The notes beneath the pieces are model-generated. The model was given only the letters and a program-made list of their open reading frames with translations, did no database searches and was not told where the DNA came from. From contig NZ_NFZQ01000008.1 in the NCBI RefSeq assembly GCF_002165135.1, positions 62,001 through 126,000 on the forward strand: DNA of 64,000 nucleotides, given 5' to 3'. This DNA comes from Pseudomonas sp. SID14000 (GTDB taxonomy: Bacteria; Pseudomonadota; Gammaproteobacteria; Pseudomonadales; Pseudomonadaceae). Position numbers and translations under genes: made by a program. Below, one piece after another: positions 52,963-61,125 of the stretch; positions within the stretch are counted from its first letter, which is position 1, and each line of letters opens with the position of its first letter.

Positions 52963-54582
52963 ATGGACCGTCTGCTCGATTCACTCTTCCCCAGCGCCGA
53001 GAACATCCCGGAAACCTGGCGCCTGGAAGCCCCCCTGGAACAACGCGACTACCTGGTGAACGGTGAGCTAAGGCGCTGGGACGGCCCCCTGGCCACAGTG
53101 CGCAGCCCGGTCTGGCTCAAGGAAGGCGACAATGAGCACCAAGTGGTGCTGGGCAGCGCCCCGCTGCTCGATGCCGACACCGCGCTCACCGCCCTGGATG
53201 CCGCCGTGCAGGCCTACGACAAAGGCCGTGGCGCCTGGCCGAACATGCGCGTGGCCGAGCGCATCCAGCATGTCGAGACCTTCCTTGCGCGCATGCGCGA
53301 GCAGCGCCAGGCCGTGGTCAAGCTACTGATGTGGGAGATCGGCAAGAACCTCAAGGATTCGGAAAAAGAATTCGACCGCACCTGCGACTACATCGTCGAT
53401 ACCATCAACGCCCTCAAGGACCTCGACCGCCGCTCCAGCCGCTTCGAGCTGGAACAGGGCACGCTGGGCCAGATCCGCCGTGCGCCGCTGGGCGTGGCCC
53501 TGTGCATGGGGCCATACAACTACCCGCTGAACGAAACCTTCACCACGCTGATCCCGGCGCTGATCATGGGCAATACCGTGGTGTTCAAGCCGGCCAAGTT
53601 CGGCGTGCTGCTGATTCGGCCGTTGCTCGAAGCCTTCCGTGACAGCTTCCCGCCGGGGGTGATCAACGTCATCTACGGCCGTGGCCGGGAAACGGTGAGC
53701 GCGCTGATGGCCAGCGGCAAGGTCGATGTGTTTGCCTTCATCGGCACGCACAAGGCCGCCAGCGACCTGAAGAAACTGCACCCGCGCCCGCACCGCCTGC
53801 GCGCCGCGCTGGGGCTGGATGCCAAGAACCCGGGCATCGTGCTGCCCAAGGTGGACCTCGACAACGCCGTCGAAGAGGCCGTCACCGGTGCGCTGTCGTT
53901 CAATGGCCAGCGCTGCACGGCGCTGAAAATCCTGTTTGTCCATGAAGACGTAGTCGATGCCTTCCTCGACAAGTTCCAGCGCAAGCTGGCCGCCCTCAAG
54001 CCCGGCATGCCGTGGGAGCCTGGCGTAGCACTGACACCGCTGCCAGAGCACGGCAAGGTCGACTACCTCGACGGCCTGGTCGCCGATGCCACCGCCAAGG
54101 GCGCACGCGTGCTCAACGAAGGTGGTGGGCACAGCCGTGGCTCGTTCTTCTACCCGGCCGTGCTGTACCCGGTAAAGCCCGACATGCGCGTCTACCACGA
54201 AGAGCAGTTCGGCCCACTGGTGCCGGTGGTGCCTTACCGCGACCTGCAGACGGTGATCGACTATGTACTGGACTCCGACTACGGCCAGCAGCTGAGCCTG
54301 TTCGGCAATGACCCGGCGACCATCGGCAGCCTGGTCGACATCTTTGCCAACCAGGTCGGGCGCATCAACATCAACGCGCAATGCCAGCGCGGCCCCGACA
54401 CCTACCCGTTCAACGGCCGCAAGAACAGCGCCGAAGGCACCCTGTCGGTACACGACGCCCTGCGTGTGTTCTCGATCCGCACGTTGGTCGCAACGCGCTT
54501 CCAGGAGGCCAACAAGGAACTGATCAGCGAGATCATTCGCAACCGGCAGTCGAGCTTCCTGACCACCGACTACATTTTCTGA
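52963..54582 (+). CDS. gapN: NADP-dependent glyceraldehyde-3-phosphate dehydrogenase (aldehyde dehydrogenase family)
   Basis: 539-residue aldehyde dehydrogenase of the bacterial GapN-like branch. It would oxidise glyceraldehyde-3-phosphate to 3-phosphoglycerate with NADP and no phosphate. The active cysteine is C318 (FNGQRCTALK), and the N-terminal extension and C-terminus (SFLTTDYIF) fit the branch. The usual ELGGKNP segment is changed to LGLDAKNP. The ATG at 52963 is preceded by GTGAGGTGC. It is separated from the LRR gene by a stem-loop, so it is probably its own unit. Confidence 0.85.
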   Translation: MDRLLDSLFPSAENIPETWRLEAPLEQRDYLVNGELRRWDGPLATVRSPVWLKEGDNEHQVVLGSAPLLDADTALTALDAAVQAYDKGRGAWPNMRVAERIQHVETFLARMREQRQAVVKLLMWEIGKNLKDSEKEFDRTCDYIVDTINALKDLDRRSSRFELEQGTLGQIRRAPLGVALCMGPYNYPLNETFTTLIPALIMGNTVVFKPAKFGVLLIRPLLEAFRDSFPPGVINVIYGRGRETVSALMASGKVDVFAFIGTHKAASDLKKLHPRPHRLRAALGLDAKNPGIVLPKVDLDNAVEEAVTGALSFNGQRCTALKILFVHEDVVDAFLDKFQRKLAALKPGMPWEPGVALTPLPEHGKVDYLDGLVADATAKGARVLNEGGGHSRGSFFYPAVLYPVKPDMRVYHEEQFGPLVPVVPYRDLQTVIDYVLDSDYGQQLSLFGNDPATIGSLVDIFANQVGRININAQCQRGPDTYPFNGRKNSAEGTLSVHDALRVFSIRTLVATRFQEANKELISEIIRNRQSSFLTTDYIF

Positions 54583-54692
54583 CGGCCGCGCTTATAGAGA
54601 ATCGATCTATCCCCGTTGTCGATTTTTCATCCGCGCAAACGACTCTAAGGAACAGGGCGCCCACCAGCGCCCACTTCCAAGGAGAGTCGCAC

Positions 54693-55160
54693 ATGGCAGC
54701 CAAACCCATTCCCGAAGGCCAGCGCAGCATCACCCCCTACCTGGCCATCAACGACGCCGCCAAGGCCATCGAGTTCTACAAGAAGGCCTTCGCTGCCGTC
54801 GAAATGTTCCGCCTCGACGCCCCAGGCGGCCGCGTCGGCCATGCCGAGCTGAAGATCGGTGACTCATCGCTGATGCTTGGCGACCCCTGCGATATGGAAG
54901 GCGGCCTCACCGCCAGCCAGAAACTCAGCGGCGCAGGCGTAGGCCTGCACCTGTATGTCGAGGACTGTGACAAGGTCTACGCCCAGGCCCTGGCGGCCGG
55001 AGCCACCCAACTGAGTGCGGTGACGGACCAGTTCTACGGCGACCGCAGCGGCACCCTGAAAGACCCGTTCGGCAACATCTGGTTCGTTTCCACTCACAAG
55101 GAGGACCTGACCCCAGACGAAATTCGCGCCCGCGCGGCGAAGATGTTCGGTGGCAACTGA
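54693..55160 (+). CDS. VOC (glyoxalase/PhnB-like) family protein
   Basis: 155-residue vicinal-oxygen-chelate fold protein of the PhnB/YdcJ-like group (SITPYLAINDAAKAIEFYKK at the start, DPFGNIWFVSTHKEDL near the end). Such proteins bind a metal and act as glyoxalase-like enzymes or resistance proteins; the substrate is unknown. AAGGAGAGTCGC precedes the ATG. It follows gapN after 110 bases and stands before the 393-residue unknown protein (63 bases). Confidence 0.85.
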   Translation: MAAKPIPEGQRSITPYLAINDAAKAIEFYKKAFAAVEMFRLDAPGGRVGHAELKIGDSSLMLGDPCDMEGGLTASQKLSGAGVGLHLYVEDCDKVYAQALAAGATQLSAVTDQFYGDRSGTLKDPFGNIWFVSTHKEDLTPDEIRARAAKMFGGN

Positions 55161-55223
55161 GCGGCAAGTTGAAAGCGGCGCGACTTTGCTTGAAGCTTGG
55201 GGCTCGTAGCTGGGAGCTGCTTC

Positions 55224-56405
55224 ATGCGAATCATCGACAAAACCGCCGCACAGGTCCGTAGCCTGACCCCCGCAGAAGAGGAACTGCTGGTCGGCTTTGC
55301 CACCGGCAGCCTCGTCGGCCCACGCCTGCTGCAAGCCAACCAGTTTTTGATGAAGGTGCGCAACGCCAATCAGTGGCTGGCCTGCGACTGCCGCAACGAT
55401 GCCTTGCCGGTGCTCAATGTCACCCTCAACGGCAGCACCGGTACGCTTTTTCTCAAGAACAACCCGGGTACCGCCGAGCACGCGCCCGGCTGCCCGTTCA
55501 CCAAGGACGAGCGCGAAGCGGCCGAACGCGAAAGCGACCCCACGCCACCCGCTGCCTGGCTTCCGCCCGACACACCGTTGCGCCTGATCGGCGACTTTCG
55601 CAGCGGCACCGCCAGTGGCGGTGGCGATGGCAACGAGCGGCGCGAACAACAGCGCCTGCTGTCACTGCTGCTGACCTGGATAGAAACCAGCGGCCTCAAC
55701 CTGTATGCCACCCATCTGAAGAAGGACCTGACCGGGCAATTTGCCGAATTGCGCAGCGTGGCCAGCCGCTACCCGCTGCTGGAACGGGTCCCCGCCAGCA
55801 ACTACCTGGAAACCCGCCTGGACATGAAGCACATGATGATGCTCAAGTCTCGCCTGCGCGAAGCCACGGTATTCGGCAACCACCGCCGCCACGGCCTGCT
55901 GCTGGACTGCGTGGACCAGATCAAAGGGCGCAAGTTGTTCAACAACCGCAGTGAAGACGGCTTCGACTTCCAGGGCCACCATCTGTACTGGGGCGGCAAC
56001 CGCACCGCCGGGCCGTTGCTGGCCTTGGCGCTGTACTCGCCGACCAGTGCCGGCAGCCATTTCTACGAGTTGATCCATGTAGCCAGTGTGCCGGTCCTGT
56101 CCCGTGCCCACCTGTTCCCGGTATATCGCGACGAGGAGCGCGAGCCGCTCAAGGCCCTGGTATCGCTGGTCGACTGGATGGCCAGCAAGGGTGTGAAAGT
56201 GCAAATGCGCCGCCCGGTGATCGGTGGCCAGGTGATGGATGAACTGGTGATGACCTCGGACCAGGACCGGGTATTGTCGGTGTCGTTGCTGGAGCAACCC
56301 ATCGGGCCCGAGCCGGATACCGAGAATTTCAAGCGCTACGCCGACTTCAAGAGCCTGGAAACCTTCCGCAAATTCGTCGCCGGTTTCTTCATGCGTGAGC
56401 GCTGA
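55224..56405 (+). CDS. Hypothetical protein with possible metal-binding N-terminal motif
   Basis: 393-residue protein of unrecognised family. The N-terminal quarter contains ACDC (about 61-64) and, further on, HAPGCPF (about 89-95), which together could bind zinc (CxC...HxxxC). The middle (about 140-290) is mixed helix and strand with no enzyme motif recognised; the C-terminal part resembles nothing known to me. No signal peptide or membrane helix. GGGAGCTGC precedes the ATG. It follows the VOC gene after 63 bases. Its 3' end meets the REP unit at 56434. Confidence 0.7.
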   Translation: MRIIDKTAAQVRSLTPAEEELLVGFATGSLVGPRLLQANQFLMKVRNANQWLACDCRNDALPVLNVTLNGSTGTLFLKNNPGTAEHAPGCPFTKDEREAAERESDPTPPAAWLPPDTPLRLIGDFRSGTASGGGDGNERREQQRLLSLLLTWIETSGLNLYATHLKKDLTGQFAELRSVASRYPLLERVPASNYLETRLDMKHMMMLKSRLREATVFGNHRRHGLLLDCVDQIKGRKLFNNRSEDGFDFQGHHLYWGGNRTAGPLLALALYSPTSAGSHFYELIHVASVPVLSRAHLFPVYRDEEREPLKALVSLVDWMASKGVKVQMRRPVIGGQVMDELVMTSDQDRVLSVSLLEQPIGPEPDTENFKRYADFKSLETFRKFVAGFFMRER

Positions 56406-56433
56406 GCACCATTTACCGGCACACACAAAACCT

Positions 56434-56518
56434 TGTGGGAGCGGCTTTAGCCGCGAAGAAGCCAACGCGGTGCATGGCACCGGCTGCGCCGGTGTTCGCG
56501 GCTAAAGCCGCTCCCACA
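56434..56518. repeat. REP-type inverted repeat, copy 3
   Basis: TGTGGGAGCGGCTTTAGCCG plus CGAA at 56434-56457 with the perfect complement at 56495-56518; the inner CACCGGCTGCGCCGGTG hairpin is also present. Together with its right flank to 56561 it is an inverted near-identical copy of 44554-44683. It fills the spacer between the hypothetical gene and ilvA, which converge. Confidence 0.9.
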
Positions 56519-56584
56519 GGGTCCCTGCTAATTCAATGAGTTTGTGCAGTTCTACGAGAGCGGCCTAATCATGAAGTTTGCGTA

Positions 56585-58144
56585 TCAGCCCAGGAACAGC
56601 TTGTACGCCGGGTTGTCGGTCTCATCCCAATACCGGTACCCCATCTCATCCAGCGCCAACGGCAACCCCGCCAACTCATCCCCCGGCACTTCCAGCGCTG
56701 CAAAAACCCGGGCCTCTGCCGCACCATGGTTGCGGTAATGGAACAGGCTGATGTTCCAACGTTTGCCAAGCCGCTCCAGGAAGCCCAGCAAGGCCCCAGG
56801 GCGCTCGGGGAATTCGAAGCGCAGCACCCGCTCGTCAGCCCCGGGCGCTGCATGGCCACCCACGGTATGCCGTACATGCAGTTTGGCCAGTTCGTTATCA
56901 GTCAGGTCCAATACGCTATAGCCCTGCTCGCGCAGGCTGGTCAGCAATTGCTCGCGAGGGTCGTGCACAGGATGGGTCTGCACGCCCACGAACAGGCGCG
57001 CCTCCTTGCCAGGGTAGTAGCGATAGTTGAACTCGGTGATCTGCCTTCTGCCCAGGGCCTGGCAGAAGGCACGGAAGCTGCCAGGCTGCTCCGGGATGGT
57101 GACAGCGATGATCGCCTCGCGCTGCTCGCCCAGTTCGGCACGCTCGGCCACATGGCGCAGGCGGTCGAAATTGACGTTGGCCCCGGAGTCGATCGCCACC
57201 AGGGTCTGCCCCTGCACGCCGTCGCGCGCCACGTACTTCTTGATCCCGGCCACGGCCAGCGCGCCAGACGGCTCGGTGATCGAGCGGGTATCGTCATAGA
57301 TGTCCTTGATCGCCGCGCATAGCTCGTCGCTGCTCACGGTCACCACTTCGTCAACAAAGTGCCGGCACAGCTCGAAGCAATGGGCGCCGATCTGCGCCAC
57401 TGCCACACCATCGGCGAAGGTGCCGACCTGCGGCAGTATCACCCGCTCACCGGCCGCCATGGCAGCCTGCAGGCAGTTGGAGTCCTCCGGCTCGACGCCG
57501 ATCACCTTCACCTCAGGGCGCAGGTACTTCACATAGGCGGCAATACCAGCGATCAGCCCCCCGCCGCCCACCGGCACGAAGATGGCGTCCAGCGCACCCG
57601 GGCGCTGGCGCAGGATCTCCATGGCCACAGTGCCCTGCCCGGCGATCACATCCGGGTCGTCGAACGGTGGCACGAAGGTGGCGCCTTCGCTGTCGGCCAG
57701 TTTCAGCGCATGCGCCAAGGCATGGGGGAAGCTTTCGCCGTGTAGCACTACATGGCCACCGCGCGAGCGTACCCCTTCCACCTTCAGCGATGGCGTGGTG
57801 GTAGGCATGACGATGGTGGCCTTCATGCCCAGGTGCGATGCGGCCAGGGCCACGCCCTGGGCATGGTTGCCCGCGGAGGCAGTGATCACCCCGTGCTCAC
57901 GCTGCACGGTACTCAGGCGTGACAAGCGGGTGTAGGCCCCGCGGATCTTGAACGAGAAGGTAGGCTGCAGGTCTTCCCGCTTGAGCAACACCTGGTTGCC
58001 CAGGCTGGCAGACAACGCGGGCGCAGCTTGCAGGGGTGTTTCGATGGCCAGATCGTACACCGGGGCGGCAAGAATGCGCCGCACCTGCTCCGACAGCAGT
58101 TGCTGGGGGGTGACGGCAGAACGAGGGCTGACGAAGCTGGTCAT
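56585..58144 (-). CDS. ilvA: Threonine dehydratase, biosynthetic type
   Basis: 519-residue PLP enzyme that converts threonine to 2-oxobutanoate, the first step to isoleucine. The PLP lysine is K66 (PTFSFKIRGAYTRL), a GGGGLIAG phosphate loop is present, and two ACT-like regulatory domains (about 340-415 and 435-510) for isoleucine/valine feedback follow. The ATG at 58144 is used because AAGGAGTCATCG is directly upstream; a GTG at 58168 would include that site. A leader peptide and attenuator precede it (58186-58291). It is not adjacent to other ilv genes. Confidence 0.93.
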   Translation of the reverse strand: MTSFVSPRSAVTPQQLLSEQVRRILAAPVYDLAIETPLQAAPALSASLGNQVLLKREDLQPTFSFKIRGAYTRLSRLSTVQREHGVITASAGNHAQGVALAASHLGMKATIVMPTTTPSLKVEGVRSRGGHVVLHGESFPHALAHALKLADSEGATFVPPFDDPDVIAGQGTVAMEILRQRPGALDAIFVPVGGGGLIAGIAAYVKYLRPEVKVIGVEPEDSNCLQAAMAAGERVILPQVGTFADGVAVAQIGAHCFELCRHFVDEVVTVSSDELCAAIKDIYDDTRSITEPSGALAVAGIKKYVARDGVQGQTLVAIDSGANVNFDRLRHVAERAELGEQREAIIAVTIPEQPGSFRAFCQALGRRQITEFNYRYYPGKEARLFVGVQTHPVHDPREQLLTSLREQGYSVLDLTDNELAKLHVRHTVGGHAAPGADERVLRFEFPERPGALLGFLERLGKRWNISLFHYRNHGAAEARVFAALEVPGDELAGLPLALDEMGYRYWDETDNPAYKLFLG

Positions 58145-58185
58145 CGATGACTCCTTGGCTGTGTTCACGTTGCCCAGGAGTCAGA

Positions 58186-58213
58186 GAGAAGAAACCCGCC
58201 TCCAGGGCGGGTT
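58186..58213 (-). terminator. ilvA attenuator terminator hairpin
   Basis: On the minus strand AACCCGCC, loop CTGGA, GGCGGGTT, then TCTTCTCTCT: an 8-bp stem and a pyrimidine-rich tail, 42 bases before the ilvA start. Its left arm can alternatively pair with GGCGGG at the end of the leader peptide gene, which makes it an attenuator. Confidence 0.8.
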
Positions 58214-58228
58214 CGGTGCACGTACGCG

Positions 58229-58291
58229 CTAGCCCGCCAAGCTGATAATGGCGGTAATAATAATGGCGTTGACGTGCGGGAAAGTATTCAT
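58229..58291 (-). CDS. ilvA leader peptide
   Basis: A 20-residue peptide MNTFPHVNAIIITAIISLAG ending in TAG, with five isoleucine codons (three in a row, then two) and a threonine. It lies upstream of the ilvA terminator hairpin. CCGCCA inside the peptide gene pairs with TGGCGG near its end (1:2), GGCGGG pairs with CCCGCC (2:3), and CCCGCC with GGCGGG (3:4, terminator). Ribosome stalling at Ile codons covers segment 1, which favours the 2:3 antiterminator. No strong Shine-Dalgarno is visible. Confidence 0.85.
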   Translation of the reverse strand: MNTFPHVNAIIITAIISLAG

Positions 58292-58325
58292 GGGGTAGGA
58301 ACTTAGCCGGTAGTGCGGCACAAAG

Positions 58326-58757
58326 TCAACACTTGGCCTGCTGCGCCGAAAGCGGCACATCGAATACCTTGTCGAAGCCCCACTGGAAGACAAACGCGTA
58401 AACGAAGAAGAACACGAACAACGCCAGGTTGGTCAGCAACGCCGCCCACAGGCTGACATCCAGCCAGTACGCCACCAGCGGCAGCAGGATCAGCACCAGC
58501 CCACCCTCGAAGCCCAGCGCATGCAGCAGGCGCCGCAGGAAAGTGCGCTCACGCCGGTGCTGGCGCGCTTCCCAGCGCTCGAACACCCAGTTGTAGGCCA
58601 TGTTCCAGCTCATCGCGATGCCCGACATCAGCACCGACAGCACGGTCGACTGGGCCATGCCGGCACCGAACGCCAGCTCCAGCGCGGGCGCCACGCAGGC
58701 GACGGCGATGGCTTCGTAAAGAATGGCCTGGACGATCTTGCGTGCCTTGCCTTGCAT
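58326..58757 (-). CDS. PACE/AceI-type efflux protein (bacterial transmembrane pair)
   Basis: 143-residue membrane protein with four helices in two transmembrane-pair repeats. PACE hallmarks are present: the membrane glutamate in ILYEAIAV, SWNMAYNWVFERWE in helix 2, HALGFEGGLV in helix 3 and VFQWGFDKVF at the end. The family expels chlorhexidine and other cationic biocides; natural substrates may be short diamines. The ATG at 58757 follows GGGAGCTGAAC. It is upstream of ilvA on the same strand but separated from it by the leader region, so it likely has its own transcript. Confidence 0.87.
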   Translation of the reverse strand: MQGKARKIVQAILYEAIAVACVAPALELAFGAGMAQSTVLSVLMSGIAMSWNMAYNWVFERWEARQHRRERTFLRRLLHALGFEGGLVLILLPLVAYWLDVSLWAALLTNLALFVFFFVYAFVFQWGFDKVFDVPLSAQQAKC

Positions 58758-58918
58758 GTTCAGCTCCCTGGATAAACGACCTGTAAAACTACAAGAAGTG
58801 GCCCACAAGAAAAAGCCTGAAATTTGGACAACCCCGCGTTCGGCTGCTTGTATCTATCCAGTACAAACGGCGACAAGTCGTACAACTTCGTCCAGGGAAT
58901 CGAACGAGGATAAAGACG

Positions 58919-58954
58919 ATGGCCCACCCCTTCCTGCCGGTGACCGGCACATGA
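58919..58954 (+). CDS. Upstream ORF coupled to nfrB
   Basis: An 11-codon ORF (MAHPFLPVTGT) with a good ribosome site (GAGGATAAAGACG, spacing 8). Its TGA stop (58952-58954) overlaps the nfrB ATG (58951-58953). nfrB itself has no convincing Shine-Dalgarno, so translation of nfrB probably depends on ribosomes finishing this small frame. Whether the peptide is functional is unknown. Confidence 0.6.
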   Translation: MAHPFLPVTGT

Positions 58955-61125
58955 GCCTGGTATTCATCGATTTTCTCACCTATGTGCTGTTCGGCCTGAA
59001 GATACTCGCGGTCGTCCTGGCCTCGCTGATGTTCCTGCTGGGCCTGGATGACCTGTTCATCGACCTGTGCTACTGGGGCCGCAAGCTGATCCGGCGCTTT
59101 CGCATCTACGACAAATACGAAAAAGCCGATGAAAAACGCCTGTTCGAGGTACCGGAGAAACCCCTGGCCATCATGGTCCCGGCCTGGAACGAAGTGGGCG
59201 TAGTGGGTGAAATGGCGCGCCTGGCAGCCTCGACCATCGACTACGAGAACTACCAGATCTTCGTCGGCACCTACCCCAACGACCCGCAAACCCAGGCCGA
59301 CGTCGACGCGGTATGCCTGCACTACCCCAACGTGCACAAGGTGGTCTGCGCCCGCCCCGGCCCCACCAGCAAAGCCGATTGCCTGAACAACATCATCGAT
59401 GCGCTGCTGCGCTTCCAGCAGGACGCAGGCATCGAGTTCGCCGGCTTCATCCTGCACGACGCCGAAGACGTGATCTCGCCCATGGAGCTGCGCCTGTTCA
59501 ACTATCTGCTGCCGAACAAGGACATGATCCAGATCCCGGTGTACCCCTACGCACCGGAATGGAAAGGCTTCACCGCCGGCCACTATGTCGATGAGTTCGC
59601 CGAAAATCACGGCAAGGACGTGATCGTGCGTGAGGCCCTGACCGGCCAGGTGCCCAGCGCCGGGGTCGGCACCTGCTTCAGCCGCCGCGCCATCAGTGCG
59701 CTGCTTGAGGACGGCGACGGCATCGCCTTCGACGTGCAGAGCCTCACCGAAGACTACGACATCGGCTTCCGCCTGAAGCAGAAGGGCATGAAGTGCATTT
59801 TCGCCCGCTACTCCATCACCGACCCGACGCTGACCCTGAAGCAGGAATGGCGCCCGGGCATGAGCCGCGAATTCTCCCAGGTGATCTGCGTGCGCGAGCA
59901 CTTCCCACGCGACTGGCAGCATGCCATCCGGCAGAAGTCGCGGTGGATCGTCGGCATCGTGTTCCAGGGCACCAGCAACCTCGGCTGGAGCCGCAAGGGT
60001 GCGCTCAACTACTTCCTCTGGCGTGACCGCCGCGGCCTGTTCGCCTACCTGCTGAGCTTCCTCGTCAACCTGTTGCTACTGGTGTTGCTGGCCATGTGGC
60101 TGGTCACGGTGATTGCGCCGGAGTCGTGGCGCTTCATGTCGATCCTGAGCGACAGCTGGCTACTGACCACCTTGCTGTGGCTGAACGGGCTGATGCTGGT
60201 TAACCGCCTGTTCCAGCGCGCCTGGTTCGTCACCCGCTTCTATGGCATCGGCGAGGGCCTGCTGTCGGCGCCACGGATGATGTGGAGCAACTTCGTCAAC
60301 TTCTTCGCCAACCTGCGTGCCCTGCGCCAGGTGATGGAAATGGGTGACTCGCGGCGCGTGGCCTGGGACAAGACCACCCATGAATTCCCCGCCATCGCCG
60401 CCCCCGCCCGCACGCCGCTGGGCCAGCGCCTGGTGGCCAAGGGCCTGATCAGCGACGAACAGCTGCAACAGGCGATCACCAGCCCGGTACGCCGGCGCCT
60501 GGGCCGCGAGCTGCTGCTGCGCGGCTGGCTGAACAGCGAACAGCTGGTCGCCACCCTGGCCGAGCAAATGGACCTGCCCTGGGCACCGCTGAACCCGTTC
60601 AAGCTCGACCCGCAGCTGATCGCCAAACTGCCGCGCAAGCTGGCGACGCACTATGGCGTGCTGCCGGTGGCCGAAGACGGCGACACGCTGGTGCTGGCCA
60701 GCGAAAGCCCGGTGAGCCAGGTGTCGCTGGGGGTGATCAGCCGCCAGCTGAAACGTCCGGTCAGCGCCCGCCTGGCGCCACAGGGCCGGGTGACCTTGGG
60801 CCTGCGCTACCACTACCCAAGCCCTTGGCAGAAGCCGGAAACCCGCGACATGCTGGCCATCCTCGAACGCCACCAGGACGACGAAGTGCTGCTGGAACGG
60901 GTCAGCCACCACCAGGTAATGCTCGGCGCGCTGCTGCAGGTGCGCGGCATGGTCCCGGTCACCCTGTTCAACCAGGCGCTGATCGACTTCGACCCCGAAC
61001 ACCAGAGCCTGGGCGAGCACCTGATCGCCCGCGGCATCATCACCGAGCAGGTGCTGCAGCAGGCCCTGATCGAACAGGCCAGCGAACAGCAGGCCGCCTT
61101 TGACCTGACCCGGGAGGTGGCATGA
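58951..61125 (+). CDS. nfrB: NfrB-type membrane glycosyltransferase with MshEN domain
   Basis: 724-residue inner-membrane protein (phage N4 adsorption protein B type). An N-terminal membrane helix is followed by a family 2 glycosyltransferase domain (about 60-340: VPAWNE, ILHDAEDVISPMELRLF, final RQKSRWIVG), then several membrane helices (about 370-450). The C-terminal about 160 residues are a MshEN/GspE-N type domain (GQRLVAKGLISDEQLQQAI), a fold that binds c-di-GMP in other proteins. NfrB with NfrA makes a surface glycan that N4-like phages use. The start depends on the overlapping upstream ORF; the 3' end overlaps nfrA by ATGA. Confidence 0.85.
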   Translation: MSLVFIDFLTYVLFGLKILAVVLASLMFLLGLDDLFIDLCYWGRKLIRRFRIYDKYEKADEKRLFEVPEKPLAIMVPAWNEVGVVGEMARLAASTIDYENYQIFVGTYPNDPQTQADVDAVCLHYPNVHKVVCARPGPTSKADCLNNIIDALLRFQQDAGIEFAGFILHDAEDVISPMELRLFNYLLPNKDMIQIPVYPYAPEWKGFTAGHYVDEFAENHGKDVIVREALTGQVPSAGVGTCFSRRAISALLEDGDGIAFDVQSLTEDYDIGFRLKQKGMKCIFARYSITDPTLTLKQEWRPGMSREFSQVICVREHFPRDWQHAIRQKSRWIVGIVFQGTSNLGWSRKGALNYFLWRDRRGLFAYLLSFLVNLLLLVLLAMWLVTVIAPESWRFMSILSDSWLLTTLLWLNGLMLVNRLFQRAWFVTRFYGIGEGLLSAPRMMWSNFVNFFANLRALRQVMEMGDSRRVAWDKTTHEFPAIAAPARTPLGQRLVAKGLISDEQLQQAITSPVRRRLGRELLLRGWLNSEQLVATLAEQMDLPWAPLNPFKLDPQLIAKLPRKLATHYGVLPVAEDGDTLVLASESPVSQVSLGVISRQLKRPVSARLAPQGRVTLGLRYHYPSPWQKPETRDMLAILERHQDDEVLLERVSHHQVMLGALLQVRGMVPVTLFNQALIDFDPEHQSLGEHLIARGIITEQVLQQALIEQASEQQAAFDLTREVA

